From positions 124,001 to 188,000 of the forward strand of contig NZ_QLYX01000004.1 of assembly GCF_003289645.1 (NCBI RefSeq): a stretch of DNA of 64,000 nucleotides, in the 5' to 3' direction. This DNA comes from Actinomadura craniellae (GTDB taxonomy: Bacteria; Actinomycetota; Actinomycetes; Streptosporangiales; Streptosporangiaceae). The position numbers were made by a program, and so were the translations under genes. How positions within the stretch are numbered: the stretch's first letter is position 1; each line of letters begins with the position of its first letter. This document shows, piece after piece, positions 18,298 to 26,232 of the stretch. Below the pieces are notes generated by a model, which saw only the letters and a program-made list of their open reading frames with translations, was not told where the DNA came from and searched no databases.

Positions 18298-19470
18298 ATG
18301 ACGACGTCCGCTCCTTCTTCCGCGCCCCGGCTCGACCGGCGGGCCGACGGCCGGCTGCTGGCCGGGGTCTGCCGCGGGCTGGCCGACCACCTCGGCCTGG
18401 ACGTGGTGGTCGTCCGGCTGGTCTTCGTGGTGCTGGTGGTGAGCGGCTGGGCCGGCATCGCCGCGTACTGCGCGTTCTGGCTGCTGGTGCCCCGGCGGGA
18501 GGAGCCTGCCGGGCGGCGCGACTGGGGCCAGACGCTGGCCTACCTGGCGGTGACGCTGGGTCTGGCCTACCTGTCCTGGGGCAACCAGGCGACGAGCGCC
18601 GCGGTCCTGCCGCTGCTGGTGGTCGGCGCGGGGGCGGCGATCCTTTGGCAGCAGGCCGACGGCGACCGGCGGCAGCGCTGGGTGCGCACCACCACCGGCC
18701 CGCTGCGCCGGATGTGGCTGCGCAGCCTGTTCGGGCTGGCGCTGGTGGTCTGCGGGATCGGCGGCTTCCTGGTGCAGCAGGTCGACACCGCCCAGGCCCG
18801 CGAGGTGCTGATCGCCACGGGCGTGATCCTGAGCGGGGTGGCGATGATCGCCACCCCGTGGCTGCTCCGGCTCTGGCAGGACCTGGAGAGCGAGCGGCAC
18901 GAGCGGATCCGCTCCCAGGAGCGCGCCGAGCTGGCCGCGCACATCCACGACTCGGTACTGCACACGCTGACGCTGATCCAGCGCAGCGCACACGACCCCC
19001 GTGAGGTGCAGCGGCTGGCCCGCTCCCAGGAGCGCACCCTGCGCAACTGGCTCTACCAGCCCCGGTCCGACCCCGACCAGACCCTCGCCGCCGCCGTCCG
19101 GGAGGCGGCCGGGGAGGTGGAGGACGACCACGGGGTGGCGATCGAGGTGGTGTGCGTGGGCGACTGCCCGCTGGACGAGCGGCTCGGCGCGATGCTCCAG
19201 GCCACCCGGGAAGCCATGGTCAACGCGGCGAAATACGCCGGGACCGGGGCTGTCTCGGTGTACGCGGAGGTCGAGGGCGACCCGGGCGGCGAGCAGGTCA
19301 CGATCTTCGTCCGGGACCGGGGCGCGGGCTTCGACCTCGACGCCGTCCCGGACGACCGGATGGGCGTCCGGGGGTCCATCATCGGGCGGATGGAACGCCA
19401 CGGCGGCACGGCGACCGTCCGGACGTCCCCGGGCGAAGGCACCGAAGTCCGGCTGGAGATGAAAAAGTGA
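18298..19470 (+). CDS. PspC-type sensor histidine kinase
   Basis: 390 residues. An N-terminal PspC domain (10-68, LLAGVCRGLADHLGLDVVVVRL) and several hydrophobic helices (75-120, 143-162, 170-192) precede a HisKA_3 dimerisation helix. The likely phosphorylated residue is H217 in AAHIHDSVLHTL. The HATPase domain follows, with N-box REAMVNAAKYAG, RDRGAGFD and the lid GSIIGRMERHGGTA. This is the NarL/LiaS class of kinase. It would sense envelope state with the divergent PspC protein and phosphorylate the regulator encoded 55 nt downstream. ATG 18298 was chosen over the upstream open frame; GAGG lies 4-7 nt before it. Confidence 0.88.
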   Translation: MTTSAPSSAPRLDRRADGRLLAGVCRGLADHLGLDVVVVRLVFVVLVVSGWAGIAAYCAFWLLVPRREEPAGRRDWGQTLAYLAVTLGLAYLSWGNQATSAAVLPLLVVGAGAAILWQQADGDRRQRWVRTTTGPLRRMWLRSLFGLALVVCGIGGFLVQQVDTAQAREVLIATGVILSGVAMIATPWLLRLWQDLESERHERIRSQERAELAAHIHDSVLHTLTLIQRSAHDPREVQRLARSQERTLRNWLYQPRSDPDQTLAAAVREAAGEVEDDHGVAIEVVCVGDCPLDERLGAMLQATREAMVNAAKYAGTGAVSVYAEVEGDPGGEQVTIFVRDRGAGFDLDAVPDDRMGVRGSIIGRMERHGGTATVRTSPGEGTEVRLEMKK

Positions 19471-19525
19471 CCGGGTGGGAGGCCGCCGCGCACCGGCGGC
19501 CGCGAACCGCGAGCGGAGTGCGCCG

Positions 19526-20155
19526 ATGACGAGGATCGTGCTGGTCGACGACCACCAGATGTTCCGGACCGGGGTGAAGGCCGAACTCGGCACCGACATC
19601 GAGGTGGTCGGCGAGGCCGGCGACGTGGACGAGGCCGTCTCGGTGATCACGGCGGCGAAGCCCGAGGTGGTGCTGCTGGACGTGCACCTGCCGGGCGGCG
19701 GCGGCATCGAGGTGCTGCGCCGGCTGCACGGCACGGTCCCGGCCCGGTTCCTGGCGCTGTCGGTGTCGGACGCCGCCGAGGACGTGATCGGCGTCGTCCG
19801 CGGCGGCGCGCGCGGCTACGTCACCAAGACGATCTCCGGCCCGGAGCTGACCGACGCGATCGGCCGGGTCGCCGAGGGCGACGCGGTCTTCTCCCCCCGG
19901 CTGGCCGGTTTCGTGCTGGACGCGTTCGCCGCCTCCGACCTCCCCGCCGCCGACTCCGAACTGGACCAGCTCACCGCCCGCGAGCGCGAGGTGCTGCGGC
20001 TGATCGCCCGCGGCTACGCCTACAAGGAGATCGCCAAGGAACTGTTCATCTCCGTCAAGACCGTCGAGACCCACGTCTCATCCGTCCTGCGCAAGCTCCA
20101 GCTCTCCAACCGCCACGAACTCTCCCGCTGGGCCGCCGCCCGCCGCCTCGTCTGA
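19526..20155 (+). CDS. NarL/LuxR-type response regulator
   Basis: 209 residues. The receiver domain (1-120) has the acidic pair in LVDDHQMFR (8-9), the phosphoacceptor D52 in VVLLDVHLPGG, and a Lys in YVTKTISGPE. The LuxR HTH is at about 145-205 (LTAREREVLRLIARGYAYKEIAKEL ... VKTVETHVSSVLRKL). ATG with GGAG 9 nt upstream. It forms a two-component pair with the kinase just upstream. The CCCTGA repeats in the PspC/kinase promoter are candidate autoregulatory sites. It is convergent with an SRPBCC gene, leaving only 5 nt and no room for a separate terminator. Confidence 0.92.
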   Translation: MTRIVLVDDHQMFRTGVKAELGTDIEVVGEAGDVDEAVSVITAAKPEVVLLDVHLPGGGGIEVLRRLHGTVPARFLALSVSDAAEDVIGVVRGGARGYVTKTISGPELTDAIGRVAEGDAVFSPRLAGFVLDAFAASDLPAADSELDQLTAREREVLRLIARGYAYKEIAKELFISVKTVETHVSSVLRKLQLSNRHELSRWAAARRLV

Positions 20156-20160
20156 CCCGG

Positions 20161-20616
20161 TCAGGGCGCGGAGTAGGCCGGGCAGTCGGGGCCGCAGGTG
20201 GTGGAGTGGGCGGCCACGCCGGTGGCCAGCCTGGTGAGCACCCGGGTGAAGAGCCGGCGGATCAGCGGGGCGGTGCCGGGGATCAGCGGCTCGACCCGGC
20301 CCTGCCAGCGGACGAGCGTGCCGCCGCCGTCCCGTGACTCCAGGCGCACGTCGGCCCGGTACTCCCGGACGGGCAGCCCGCGCAGCAGCCGGTACGCGTA
20401 GTGCCGGGGCGGGTCGTAGGCCACGACCTCCTCGCGGGCCGGCCAGATGGCCCGGACCGCGCCGACCCCGTCGGGCTCGCCGACACCGGGGCGTTCCCGC
20501 CGGGCCTTGCCGGGGAGGCGCCCCCACACGTTCCACGCCTCGGCCACCGCCACGTGCCGGAAGATCGCTTCGGGGGAGGCCGTCGAGGTCGCGGTCGCTT
20601 CGATCGATATCGGCAT
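20161..20616 (-). CDS. SRPBCC family protein
   Basis: 151 residues with the START/polyketide-cyclase (SRPBCC) pattern: a leading strand ISIEATATSTASPEAIFRHV, then AWNVWGRLPG, several beta strands (EEVVAYDPPRHYAYRLL, YRADVRLES, GTLVRWQGRV), and a long C-terminal helix (LIRRLFTRVLTRLATGV). Such folds bind hydrophobic ligands; there is no catalytic signature. The C-terminus adds TTCGPDCPAYSAP with two Cys, possibly metal-binding or a disulfide. ATG 20616. The function is unknown. Confidence 0.75.
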   Translation of the reverse strand: MPISIEATATSTASPEAIFRHVAVAEAWNVWGRLPGKARRERPGVGEPDGVGAVRAIWPAREEVVAYDPPRHYAYRLLRGLPVREYRADVRLESRDGGGTLVRWQGRVEPLIPGTAPLIRRLFTRVLTRLATGVAAHSTTCGPDCPAYSAP

Positions 20617-20758
20617 CGTCGAACCGTACGGGCGGCGGTGCGGGCGCCACTACGTCGAGTCGTGACAAAAAACCCGGCGAGGTCGCCGCGGGCGCGGCAG
20701 ATCTGGCGGTGGGCCACCAGGCTCGACCCCGACGGCCACGAACCGCGGGCGCCCCTGG

Positions 20759-21202
20759 TCAGGGTTCGCGGCGGGCGTGCAGGCTGATCGCGTAGGCGGG
20801 GCCCGGGTTGACGAGCTGGTGGGGGTGGGCACCGCCGTGCACCCGGACCCGGTTGGCGCGCAACGCCCGCTCGGTCACCCCGTCGGCGGTGATCGCGACC
20901 TCGGTCAGCTCCCCCGCGACCACCATGGTCACCCCGGTGGAGGCATGGTCGTGGACGCCGGTGCGGTGGCCGGGCGGCCAGGTGGTCAGCCACAGCTCCA
21001 CCCCGCCGGCCCGCTCGACCAGCACCCGGCCGGTCCGGTCGGGCTCGAACCGGGCCAGCCGCCACCAGTCGGCGGGCCGTCCGGCCAGCCGCCCGACGCG
21101 GGCGGCGAGCTGCCCGACGGTGGGCGGGCGCGGGGTCAGGGTGCGGGCGTGCGGGTCGTCCTGGCCACGCATGGTGATGTCGGGAAAGACGTCGATGTCC
21201 AC
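20759..21202 (-). CDS. cysteine dioxygenase family (cupin) protein
   Basis: 147 residues of the CDO_I cupin type. Iron ligands are expected at H84 and H86 (GVHDHASTG) and at H126 or H128 (GGAHPHQLVNPG). WLTTWPPGHRTG precedes them, as in the family. It probably oxidises cysteine or a related thiol to the sulfinate using O2; bacterial paralogues act on other thiols, so the substrate is uncertain. I chose the GTG at 21202, with GAGGACT upstream; an in-frame ATG at 21172 (MRGQDDPH) is the alternative. A 142-nt gap follows before the SRPBCC gene. Confidence 0.75.
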   Translation of the reverse strand: MDIDVFPDITMRGQDDPHARTLTPRPPTVGQLAARVGRLAGRPADWWRLARFEPDRTGRVLVERAGGVELWLTTWPPGHRTGVHDHASTGVTMVVAGELTEVAITADGVTERALRANRVRVHGGAHPHQLVNPGPAYAISLHARREP

Positions 21203-21495
21203 GGAGAAAGTCCTCGGTCTGCGGCTGTCGTCGGAACGCTGGAAACGGGTCAGCGACAACAACACGCAGGACACAGCGCGGCGGCCACGGGACGACCCGG
21301 GCGGCTGAGGTGGGAGACGCGCGCTGGCATGCCGACAAGGACACACGTGTCACTCTCCGTTGTCAAGTCGAACGGCTGATTTCGGCGCCAGACGATCGCG
21401 CCGGATTCACCATCCGGTCACGTTCCGGGCAAGCCGCGTACTGCCGGGAGCTGAAACATGCGCCGAGTACGTGGCATTTGATCAAGGGAGTGACC

Positions 21496-23028
21496 ATGGC
21501 GCTCGACCGGCGCGACTTCTTGCGGACCGGGCTCGCCGCCGGGGGCGGCGCCGCCCTCCTCGGCGTGGCCGAACCGGCCCTCGCGGCGCCTGCGCTGCTG
21601 CGCCGGGACCGGCCGGCCATCACCCACGGTGTGCAGAGCGGTGACGTGACCGCGACCGAGGCGGTGGTGTGGGCGCGCGCCGACCGGCCGGCCCGGATGT
21701 ACGTCGACGTGAGCCACCGCCCCGACTTCCGCGGCGCCCGGACGGTCCGCGGCCCGCTGCTGACCCCGGGCACCGACCTGACCGGCAAGGCCCTGCTGCG
21801 CGGGCTGCCGCCGGGCCAGGACGTCCACTACCGGGTCCGGCTGGCCGGCCTCGACCGGTCGTGGGTGGAGTCCGCCCCCGTCGCGGGCTCGTTCGGCACG
21901 GCGCCCCGGGACCGGCGGGACGTGAGCCTGGTCTGGGGCGGCGACCTGGCCGGGCAGGGCTGGGGCATCAACCCGGACCTGGGCGGTTACCGGATCTTCA
22001 ACGCGATGGCCGCCGTCCGCCCCGACTTCTTCCTGTGCAGCGGCGACTGGGTGTACGCGGACGGGCCGCTGACCCCGACCGTGGCGCTGCCGGACGGCCG
22101 CACCTGGCGCAACCTGGTGATCCCGGAGAAGGAGAAGGTCGCCGAGACGCTGGCCGAGTACCGCGGCCAGTTCCGGTACAACCTGCAGGACGCCGCGCTG
22201 CGCGCGTTCAACGCCCGGGTGCCGATGATCTACCAGTGGGACGACCACGAGGTCACCAACAACTGGTACCCCGGCGAGATCCTGGAGGACGCCCGGTACA
22301 CCGAGAAGCGGGTGGACGTGCTGACCGCGCGGGCCCGCCAGGCGCTGCACGAGTACAACCCGATCCGCGGCGACCGGATCTACCGGAAGATCTCCTACGG
22401 GCCCTCGCTGGACGTCTTCGTGCTCGACATGCGCACCCACAAGAACCCCAACACCGCGAACCGCGAGCCGGACTCCCGCTCCGGGGTGCTGGGCGCCGAG
22501 CAGCTCGCCTGGCTGAAGCGGGAGCTGCGCCGGTCGGACGCGACCTGGAAGGTGATGGCCGCCGACCTGCCGATCGGCCTCATCGTGCCGGACGGGACCG
22601 CCCAGGAGGGCATCGCCCAGGGCGACGGCGGGGCGCCGCTGGGCCGGGAGCGGGAGATCGCGGACCTGCTCTCCTACGCCCGGCGGCACGACGTCGAGAA
22701 CATGGTGTGGCTGACCGCCGACGTGCACTACACGGCGGCGCACTACTACGACCCGAACAAGGCGGCCTTCTCCGACTTCGACCCGTTCTGGGAGTTCGTC
22801 GCGGGCCCGCTGAACGCCGGGGCCTTCGGCCCGAACCAGCTGGAGTCCACGTTCGGCCCCCAGCTGCGCTTCCAGGCGGCTCCGCCGCGGGCGAACACCT
22901 CCCCGGCCGAGGGGTTCCAGTTCTTCGGCCAGGTCTCGATCGACGGGCGTAGCCGGGAGCTGACCGTCCACCTGCGCGACCTGGACGGGAAGTCGCTCTA
23001 CAGCACCACCCTGCGCCCCCGGCGCTGA
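21496..23028 (+). CDS. phoD: Tat-exported PhoD-like alkaline phosphatase
   Basis: 510 residues. A twin-arginine signal (DRRDFLRTGLAAGGGAALLG, cleavage after ALAAPA) sends the folded enzyme out of the cell. An N-terminal PhoD domain (HGVQSGDVTATEAVVWARAD) is followed by the calcineurin-like core. Its metal ligands fit VWGGDL, CSGDWVYAD, YQWDDHEVTNNWYPG and TADVHYTAAHYY. PhoD enzymes are phosphodiesterases/monoesterases using Fe and Ca. ATG with AAGGGAG 7 nt upstream; a clear terminator follows. Pho-box control is plausible, but I could not pick out a convincing PHO box. Confidence 0.92.
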   Translation: MALDRRDFLRTGLAAGGGAALLGVAEPALAAPALLRRDRPAITHGVQSGDVTATEAVVWARADRPARMYVDVSHRPDFRGARTVRGPLLTPGTDLTGKALLRGLPPGQDVHYRVRLAGLDRSWVESAPVAGSFGTAPRDRRDVSLVWGGDLAGQGWGINPDLGGYRIFNAMAAVRPDFFLCSGDWVYADGPLTPTVALPDGRTWRNLVIPEKEKVAETLAEYRGQFRYNLQDAALRAFNARVPMIYQWDDHEVTNNWYPGEILEDARYTEKRVDVLTARARQALHEYNPIRGDRIYRKISYGPSLDVFVLDMRTHKNPNTANREPDSRSGVLGAEQLAWLKRELRRSDATWKVMAADLPIGLIVPDGTAQEGIAQGDGGAPLGREREIADLLSYARRHDVENMVWLTADVHYTAAHYYDPNKAAFSDFDPFWEFVAGPLNAGAFGPNQLESTFGPQLRFQAAPPRANTSPAEGFQFFGQVSIDGRSRELTVHLRDLDGKSLYSTTLRPRR

Positions 23029-23033
23029 TCTCG

Positions 23034-23080
23034 CCGCGGGCGTCCCCTGATACGGCTCGGGGACGCCCGCGGCCTCTTTT
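23034..23080 (+). terminator. intrinsic terminator after phoD
   Basis: A perfect 14-bp stem (23034-23047 with 23059-23072), an 11-nt loop, then CCTCTTTT. It is the most classical rho-independent terminator in the window. Confidence 0.92.
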
Positions 23081-23171
23081 CGGTCGCCCCTTCCCGGGGA
23101 AGCCCTCTGGTCAGGTACGGCGTTACGCCCGTAGGGTCGCAAAGACCATTTACCGGATGGAGGGGGCGCTC

Positions 23172-24491
23172 ATGGAGTTCGATCATGAATTCACCGTTCC
23201 GGTACCGGTGGAGCGCGCCTGGCCGGTCCTGCTGGACGCGGAACACCTGACGGCCAGCGTGCCCGGGGCGGTCCCCGGCTCGGGCGAGGACTCCGCCCGG
23301 CTCAAGGTCCGGCTCGGCACGACGACCATCACCTACCGGGGTACCGCACGGATCGCGGCGGCCGACGCCGGCACGCGCACCGTCACGATCGAGGCCACCG
23401 GCCGGGAGGCCCGGGGCTCCGGCACCGCGAGCGTCACCGTCCAGATCCGGCTGCACGAGGCCGGCGACGCCACCCGGGTCGTCCTGCACGCCAAGCTCAA
23501 CGTCACGGGGCGCCCCACCCAACTCGACCGCGAGGTCCTCACCGACTCGGCCGCCCGGCTGCTGGGCCGTTTCGCCAAGGCCCTCGCCACGGCGCTGGAG
23601 TCGGCCCCCCGCCCCGCTCCCACGCCCATCCGAGGCGTCGTCGACCCCGCTGCCGAGAAGCCGGGCGAGCCCGCCCCGCGAGACGTCCTGGACCAGAACG
23701 TCACCGACCGCACCGCCGGACCGCCCGCCGAAGACCACCGGTCCTCCGACCGGCCCTCCGGCCAGGACTCCCTGGGCCAGCAGCCCGCCGCGCAGGGCCT
23801 CGCCGCTGCACCGGAGCCAACCGCCGAACAGCGGGAAACCCCCGCAGCCGCAGCCGAACCCCCGCACGGCGCGAACCAGCCGGCCGGCCCCGAAGACCGC
23901 CCCGCCACGGACCAGCCGCCGACCACCCCAGGCCCCTCACCCGAGCCCCGGGCCGCCGCGGACCAGCCGCCCGAGCCCGCGGACCGGACCGCCGCGGACC
24001 AGCCACCGGCCCCCGCCGACCGCGCACCCGAACCCCGGAACACCGAGGTCCCGCCGACCGAACCCGAAAGCCACGCCGCGGACCGGCCGCCGGCTACCGC
24101 CGACCGCGCACCCGAACCCCGGCACGCCAAGGCTCCGCCGACCGAACCCGAAAGCCGCACCGCGGACCGGCCACCCGCAGCCGAGCCCCGGGACGTCGTG
24201 GACCAGCAGCGAGCCGCGGCCGAGCCACCGGCCGAGCCCGCCGCCCAGAACGCCGCGGACCGGGGAACGAGCACCGCCCGGCAGCCGATCGACCCCGAGC
24301 CACAGGGCGTCGTGGACCAGCAGGGCGCCGCCGAGGCCGCTCTCACCGCACGGGACGCCGAAGACGGAGAGGAACCCGCGGAGAAGGTGTCGGCGGTCGC
24401 CAAACGCACCGCCCCGCTGGTGGCGGGCGTCGCGGCCCTGCTCACCGTCCGCTACCTGTTCCGCCGCCGCAGGGGCCGCCACCACCGCTGA
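23172..24491 (+). CDS. CoxG-like SRPBCC protein with proline-rich tail and C-terminal anchor
   Basis: 439 residues in three parts. Residues 1-150 are a CoxG-type SRPBCC domain (MEFDHEFTVPVPVERAWPVLLDAE ... VTGRPTQLDREVLTDSAARLLGRFAKAL). Residues 150-400 are low-complexity, rich in Pro/Glu/Ala/Asp, with repeats of the type DRxPEPR and PPTEPES. The C-terminus has one hydrophobic helix (APLVAGVAALLTVRYLF) ending in a polybasic RRRRGRHHR. The SRPBCC domain would thus hang from the membrane on a long flexible linker. CoxG proteins recruit CO dehydrogenase or similar to the membrane, but no coxLMS genes are nearby. ATG with GGAGGGGG upstream. Confidence 0.75.
   Translation: MEFDHEFTVPVPVERAWPVLLDAEHLTASVPGAVPGSGEDSARLKVRLGTTTITYRGTARIAAADAGTRTVTIEATGREARGSGTASVTVQIRLHEAGDATRVVLHAKLNVTGRPTQLDREVLTDSAARLLGRFAKALATALESAPRPAPTPIRGVVDPAAEKPGEPAPRDVLDQNVTDRTAGPPAEDHRSSDRPSGQDSLGQQPAAQGLAAAPEPTAEQRETPAAAAEPPHGANQPAGPEDRPATDQPPTTPGPSPEPRAAADQPPEPADRTAADQPPAPADRAPEPRNTEVPPTEPESHAADRPPATADRAPEPRHAKAPPTEPESRTADRPPAAEPRDVVDQQRAAAEPPAEPAAQNAADRGTSTARQPIDPEPQGVVDQQGAAEAALTARDAEDGEEPAEKVSAVAKRTAPLVAGVAALLTVRYLFRRRRGRHHR
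24018..24185 (+). repeat. 84-bp tandem repeat inside the CoxG-like gene
   Basis: Two in-frame copies (24018-24101 and 24102-24185), 28 codons each. They encode DRAPEPRNTEVPPTEPES and DRAPEPRHAKAPPTEPES followed by a TADRPPA-like end, and shorter degenerate copies flank them. The repeats expand the linker. Confidence 0.8.
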
Positions 24492-24571
24492 GCCACCCAC
24501 GGCCCCGCCCTGAGCGCCGCCGGGCTCCCCGCCCCCACCGCACCGGGCGGGCGGGCAACCACCGCCCGTGC

Positions 24572-24762
24572 TCCTTCAGCATCCAGTGCGCTATGGCACA
24601 CCACAAGCTGAAGGATCTGTGAGTTGTGGTTGCCGTCTCTGGTGATCCTTCAGCTTTCGAGGCGCCATGGCGCACCGAATCCTGAAGGATCACGCGCCGA
24701 AGGCAAAGGGCAGGACGGCCTTTCAGCATTTGGTGTGTTACTGCGCCGCCTAAGACCGAAGA
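24572..24762. repeat. three related dyad-symmetric elements, 73-74 bp apart
   Basis: This 383-bp gene-free stretch (24492-24874) has lower GC than its surroundings. Copy A (24572-24615) and copy B (24646-24689) are both 44 bp, bounded by TCCTTCAG and CTGAAGGA. Around copy B the arms extend to 11 perfect base pairs (TGATCCTTCAG, 24643-24653 and 24682-24692) and are concentric with a central palindrome GCGCCATGGCGC (24662-24673). A third degenerate copy lies in opposite sense at about 24719-24762. The centres are 74 and 73 bp apart. A short T-run (CTTTTT at about 24799) follows. They could be protein-binding dyads, structured RNA, or a small mobile repeat. Confidence 0.65.
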
Positions 24763-24874
24763 ACTGTGGATGGAATATCCGAATTGAGGGCCCTTCGTCT
24801 TTTTAGGAGGGCTGGACTCTGTAGGGTTATACGGGTAGTTCAGGTGGCTTTCAGGCAGGTCGAGTGGGTGGCGG

Positions 24875-25027
24875 TCAGCCCTGGCGGACGACTGCGTATG
24901 CGCCGAGACTGAAGGCCAGCACGGCCACGGCGAGCATGAACAACGGTGCCATATAGGCCACCGTGCCGAGGACGATCAACGTGCCGCCGCGGCGGGCGAG
25001 CCGCCGGCGGAATCCGGGACGAGCCAA
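24875..25027 (-). CDS. small single-pass membrane protein (50 aa)
   Basis: A 50-residue product reading ARPGFRRRLARRGG after the start, then one or two hydrophobic helices (about 17-45) and the end VVRQG. I place the start at a TTG (25027) because GGGAGG lies 8 nt upstream. The open frame continues to an upstream TTG without ribosome site. The pattern is a basic N-terminus followed by membrane helices, and the family is unknown. It is divergent from the methyltransferase gene at 25204. Confidence 0.5.
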   Translation of the reverse strand: MARPGFRRRLARRGGTLIVLGTVAYMAPLFMLAVAVLAFSLGAYAVVRQG

Positions 25028-25203
25028 CGGATCCGCCTCCCTTCTCGAGTTTCCCGTTTGGGTGATTCCCCCCAAATCGGCTGGACAAGGCCACGCCGCT
25101 CCGTCGGATCGGCAAAGCCCTGGGCCAGCCCCCGAGCGTCGATCATCACCGAGCGTGGCGGGCTGCTACCTTCCGCGAGTCGGCGGCGAGAGGGGGCGGG
25201 GAC

Positions 25204-25905
25204 GTGGACACTGCCGAGCTGCGACGGATCTCCGGGGTTCAGGACACCAGCCGGTGGTACCGGGAACGCCGGTCGGTCCTCGCTCGGGAACTGCGCGGGC
25301 TGGGCGGACCGGGGCACGCGATCGACATCGGTCCGGCGGGCTGCCGCACGGGCCGGACGCTACTCGACCGCGGTTGGGCGGTGATGGCCGTGGATGAGTC
25401 CGCGGACGCGGTGGAACTCGCCCTCGCCCAGGGTGTCGAGGCCTGTCAGGGCGACGCCCGCCACCTGCCGTTCCCCGAGGCCGACTTCGACCTCGCGGTG
25501 GCCTTCGACGTGCTGGCGCGCGTCGAGGACGACCGGGCCGCCGCCGCGGAGATCACCCGGGTACTGCGGCCGGGCGGAACCGCACTGATCTGCGTACCCT
25601 GCGACCCGGGCCTGTGGTCGGTGGAGGACCTGCTGCTGGGCCACGTCCGCCGGTACACCCGCCCGGAACTCGCCGACCTGCTGACCGGCGCCGGGCTGCT
25701 GACCGACCGGATGTGGAGCTGGAACATCCTGCTCCGCCCCTGGCTGCGGCGGTCCCGGCACCGGCCCACCGGGCACGTCCTCGCGGAGCCGGGCAGGTTC
25801 ACCGACCTGCTGCACCGGGCCACCCTGGCGGCCGAACGCCGACTGCCGATCAAGGACCGCCCCGGCGCCGCGCTGTTCGCCCGCGCCCACCGCCCCATAC
25901 CGTGA
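25204..25905 (+). CDS. class I SAM-dependent methyltransferase
   Basis: 233 residues. Methyltransf_11-type core: motif I HAIDIGPAGCRTGRTLL (43-55 region, a variant of the DxGxGxG loop), VMAVDESADAVELA, GDARHLPFPEADFDLAVAFDVL, then LRPGGTALICVP. The C-terminal part (LLGHVRRYTRPELADLLTGAGL) is typical of small-molecule methyltransferases. The substrate is unknown. GTG start with a G-rich ribosome site; a possible -10 TACCTT lies about 35 nt upstream. It is monocistronic, with a 327-bp gene-free stretch downstream. Confidence 0.85.
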   Translation: MDTAELRRISGVQDTSRWYRERRSVLARELRGLGGPGHAIDIGPAGCRTGRTLLDRGWAVMAVDESADAVELALAQGVEACQGDARHLPFPEADFDLAVAFDVLARVEDDRAAAAEITRVLRPGGTALICVPCDPGLWSVEDLLLGHVRRYTRPELADLLTGAGLLTDRMWSWNILLRPWLRRSRHRPTGHVLAEPGRFTDLLHRATLAAERRLPIKDRPGAALFARAHRPIP

Positions 25906-26232
25906 GCACCGCTCTCCGCCGGGGCTCACCGACCTGATGACCGGCCCCCGCCCACCGGGCATGTGCTCGTTCCAGCCGAGCCCCACCCACCGGCGGGCCG
26001 TGCAACCCGCGCTGCCTCCCGACCGGCTTGGCTGAGTCCATGCCGCCCGGCCCGCAGGCTCGCTCCACGGAGCACTCGCCCTGCTTCGCCCCTCGACAGG
26101 TTCGGCCGAACCTGTGTCACCTGAACCACGCACTCCCGCACTGGGCAGCCGCCTCGCTCCGGCCCTCGGCCCGTCCAGGCAAGCCCCCGCGAACCACGCG
26201 CTCCCTGCGGCCCCGATCCGCCCCCGACCGGT
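25906..26232. other. gene-free stretch between convergent genes, with a 20-bp palindrome
   Basis: I see no gene here: the open frames lack ribosome sites and conserved sequence. A perfect 20-bp palindrome ACAGGTTCGGCCGAACCTGT occupies 26096-26115 and could act as a bidirectional terminator for the methyltransferase and glycosyltransferase genes. GAACCACGC occurs twice (near 26123 and 26189) in similar contexts. Confidence 0.5.

Noticed and set aside
16771-19734. Single 987-codon minus-strand frame across the PspC/kinase region
   Set aside because: The part beyond 18102 is antisense to the well-supported kinase. High GC leaves antisense frames open by chance.
24572-24762. CRISPR array
   Set aside because: The spacing resembles repeat-spacer units, but the copies differ from each other, one is inverted, there are only three, and no cas genes are near.
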